DNA of 54,093 nt from Flavobacteriaceae bacterium (GTDB taxonomy: Bacteria > Bacteroidota > Bacteroidia > Flavobacteriales > Flavobacteriaceae): the NCBI GenBank assembly GCA_002691645.1, contig NZIP01000032.1:1-54093 (forward strand), written 5' to 3'. Positions 53,686 to 54,093 of this stretch are shown here, in pieces (the stretch's first letter is position 1; each line of letters begins with the position of its first letter). Under the pieces are notes generated by a model, which saw only the letters and a list, made by a program, of their open reading frames with translations, did no database searches and had not been told where the DNA came from. Both the position numbers and the translations under genes were made by a program.

Positions 53686-54093
53686 TTAATATCCTGGGTT
53701 TTGAGACCAACGGTTTCCCGCCAGTTCAATCTCTATATTTGGAATTGGAAACAACTCGTGTTTACCACTTACAAATCCTGTGATTGCGCTTGCTGCTCTT
53801 TGGGTTCTCACCAAATCAAAGAAGTGGTGGCCTTCACCCATAAGCTCTAGCCTGCGTTCTTGATAAATGACTTCTGTCAAGGCCTGACCTGTTTCAGCTA
53901 CAGAAGTAAGTCCTGCTCTACCGCGAACTCTGTTCAAATAAACTTGTGCTCTTGTGTCGCTAATTTGTCCTCTATTCAATGCTTCTGCAGCCATGAGTAA
54001 AACATCTGCAAAGCGAATAGATCGGTAGTTGTTTGGATTGGTCAAGTTTGCATCAGGCGTGTTTAAATCTCCTTGACGCGCTAAATATTTTCT
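53686..54093 (-). CDS. RagB/SusD family outer-membrane lipoprotein (C-terminal part)
   Basis: 135 residues of an open frame that enters from the right edge, beginning KYLARQGDLNT. It has the SusD C-terminal hallmarks RFADVLLMAAEALNR, AQVYLNRVRGRAG, IYQERRLELMGEGHHFFDLVR and the final LxQNPGY. SusD binds glycans over a SusC-type transporter, whose gene is expected just beyond the window. 30 bp separate it from the glycan-binding gene. Confidence 0.92.
   Translation of the reverse strand, partial: RKYLARQGDLNTPDANLTNPNNYRSIRFADVLLMAAEALNRGQISDTRAQVYLNRVRGRAGLTSVAETGQALTEVIYQERRLELMGEGHHFFDLVRTQRAASAITGFVSGKHELFPIPNIEIELAGNRWSQNPGY

Noticed and set aside
1-54093. tRNA genes, CRISPR arrays, insertion sequences or prophage
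   Set aside because: I found no cloverleaf-like segment, regularly spaced short repeats, transposase or integrase motif; all long repeats lie within coding arrays.

Overview
The window looks like the chromosome of a marine member of the Flavobacteriia (Bacteroidota). It is AT-rich and has a SusD/glycan-binding/GH16 locus, a TonB-dependent receptor beside a beta-propeller phytase, many surface lipoproteins, thrombospondin type 3 (TSP3)-like calcium-binding repeats, almost no Shine-Dalgarno sequences, and several upstream boxes of the Bacteroidota type TAnnTTTG. I saw no tRNA, rRNA, CRISPR array, insertion sequence or prophage.

Layout. 1-1360: the 5' part of a multi-repeat TSP3-like protein and a small single-repeat relative, both on the minus strand. 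1552-5637: a methyltransferase, a class V aminotransferase, DUF2237, a lipoprotein, MarC and a small membrane protein. 5640-8969 (minus): a tightly overlapping DnaJ/TerB - HupE - dCMP deaminase - S41 protease operon. 9041-10930 (plus): bacilliredoxin, an acyltransferase and an HD hydrolase. 10927-13748 (minus): HemJ - histidine kinase - enoyl-CoA hydratase. 13794-16934: a large BNR/sortilin-like protein. 17045-18650: a divergent proteasome-like protein with a small charged partner. 18630-21049 (minus): HemH and a MATE transporter. 21103-22824: a DUF1460 protein and an AraC-type regulator. 23051-30565: a nine-gene operon, hemA-hemC-hemD-hemE-DUF6973-hemF-phzF-hemB-ogt. 30638-34412 (minus): TonB receptor and phytase. 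34575-36259: two paralogous lipoproteins. 36376-37602: HflX. 37604-44933 (minus): the suf operon sufA-B-C-D-S-E-T followed by DUF2480 and DUF3078. 45118-48401: YqiA-like hydrolase, ThiL, a small zinc-ribbon-like protein and aminopeptidase P. 48469-54093 (minus): a probable laminarin utilisation locus (SusD 3' end, multi-module glycan-binding lipoprotein, GH16).

How the genes fit together. Apart from HemL, every step from glutamyl-tRNA to protoheme is encoded here: HemA, B, C, D, E, F, J and H, the oxygen-dependent protoporphyrin route. The regulator gene divergent from hemA and a nested inverted repeat between the two are the obvious control candidates. The complete SUF machine supplies Fe-S clusters. 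The right end serves beta-glucan capture and hydrolysis, and the phytase/TonB pair serves phosphate acquisition.

Most notable: (i) a proteasome-fold (Ntn hydrolase) protein at 17045-18364 that keeps the Thr1/Asp17/Lys33-type residues, carries large helical insertions and is translationally overlapped by a small charged helical partner. I do not recognise it as a 20S subunit, HslV, Anbu or BPH. (ii) A GH16 beta-glucanase whose catalytic domain is split by a carbohydrate-binding-type module that appears circularly permuted relative to its relatives in the neighbouring gene.
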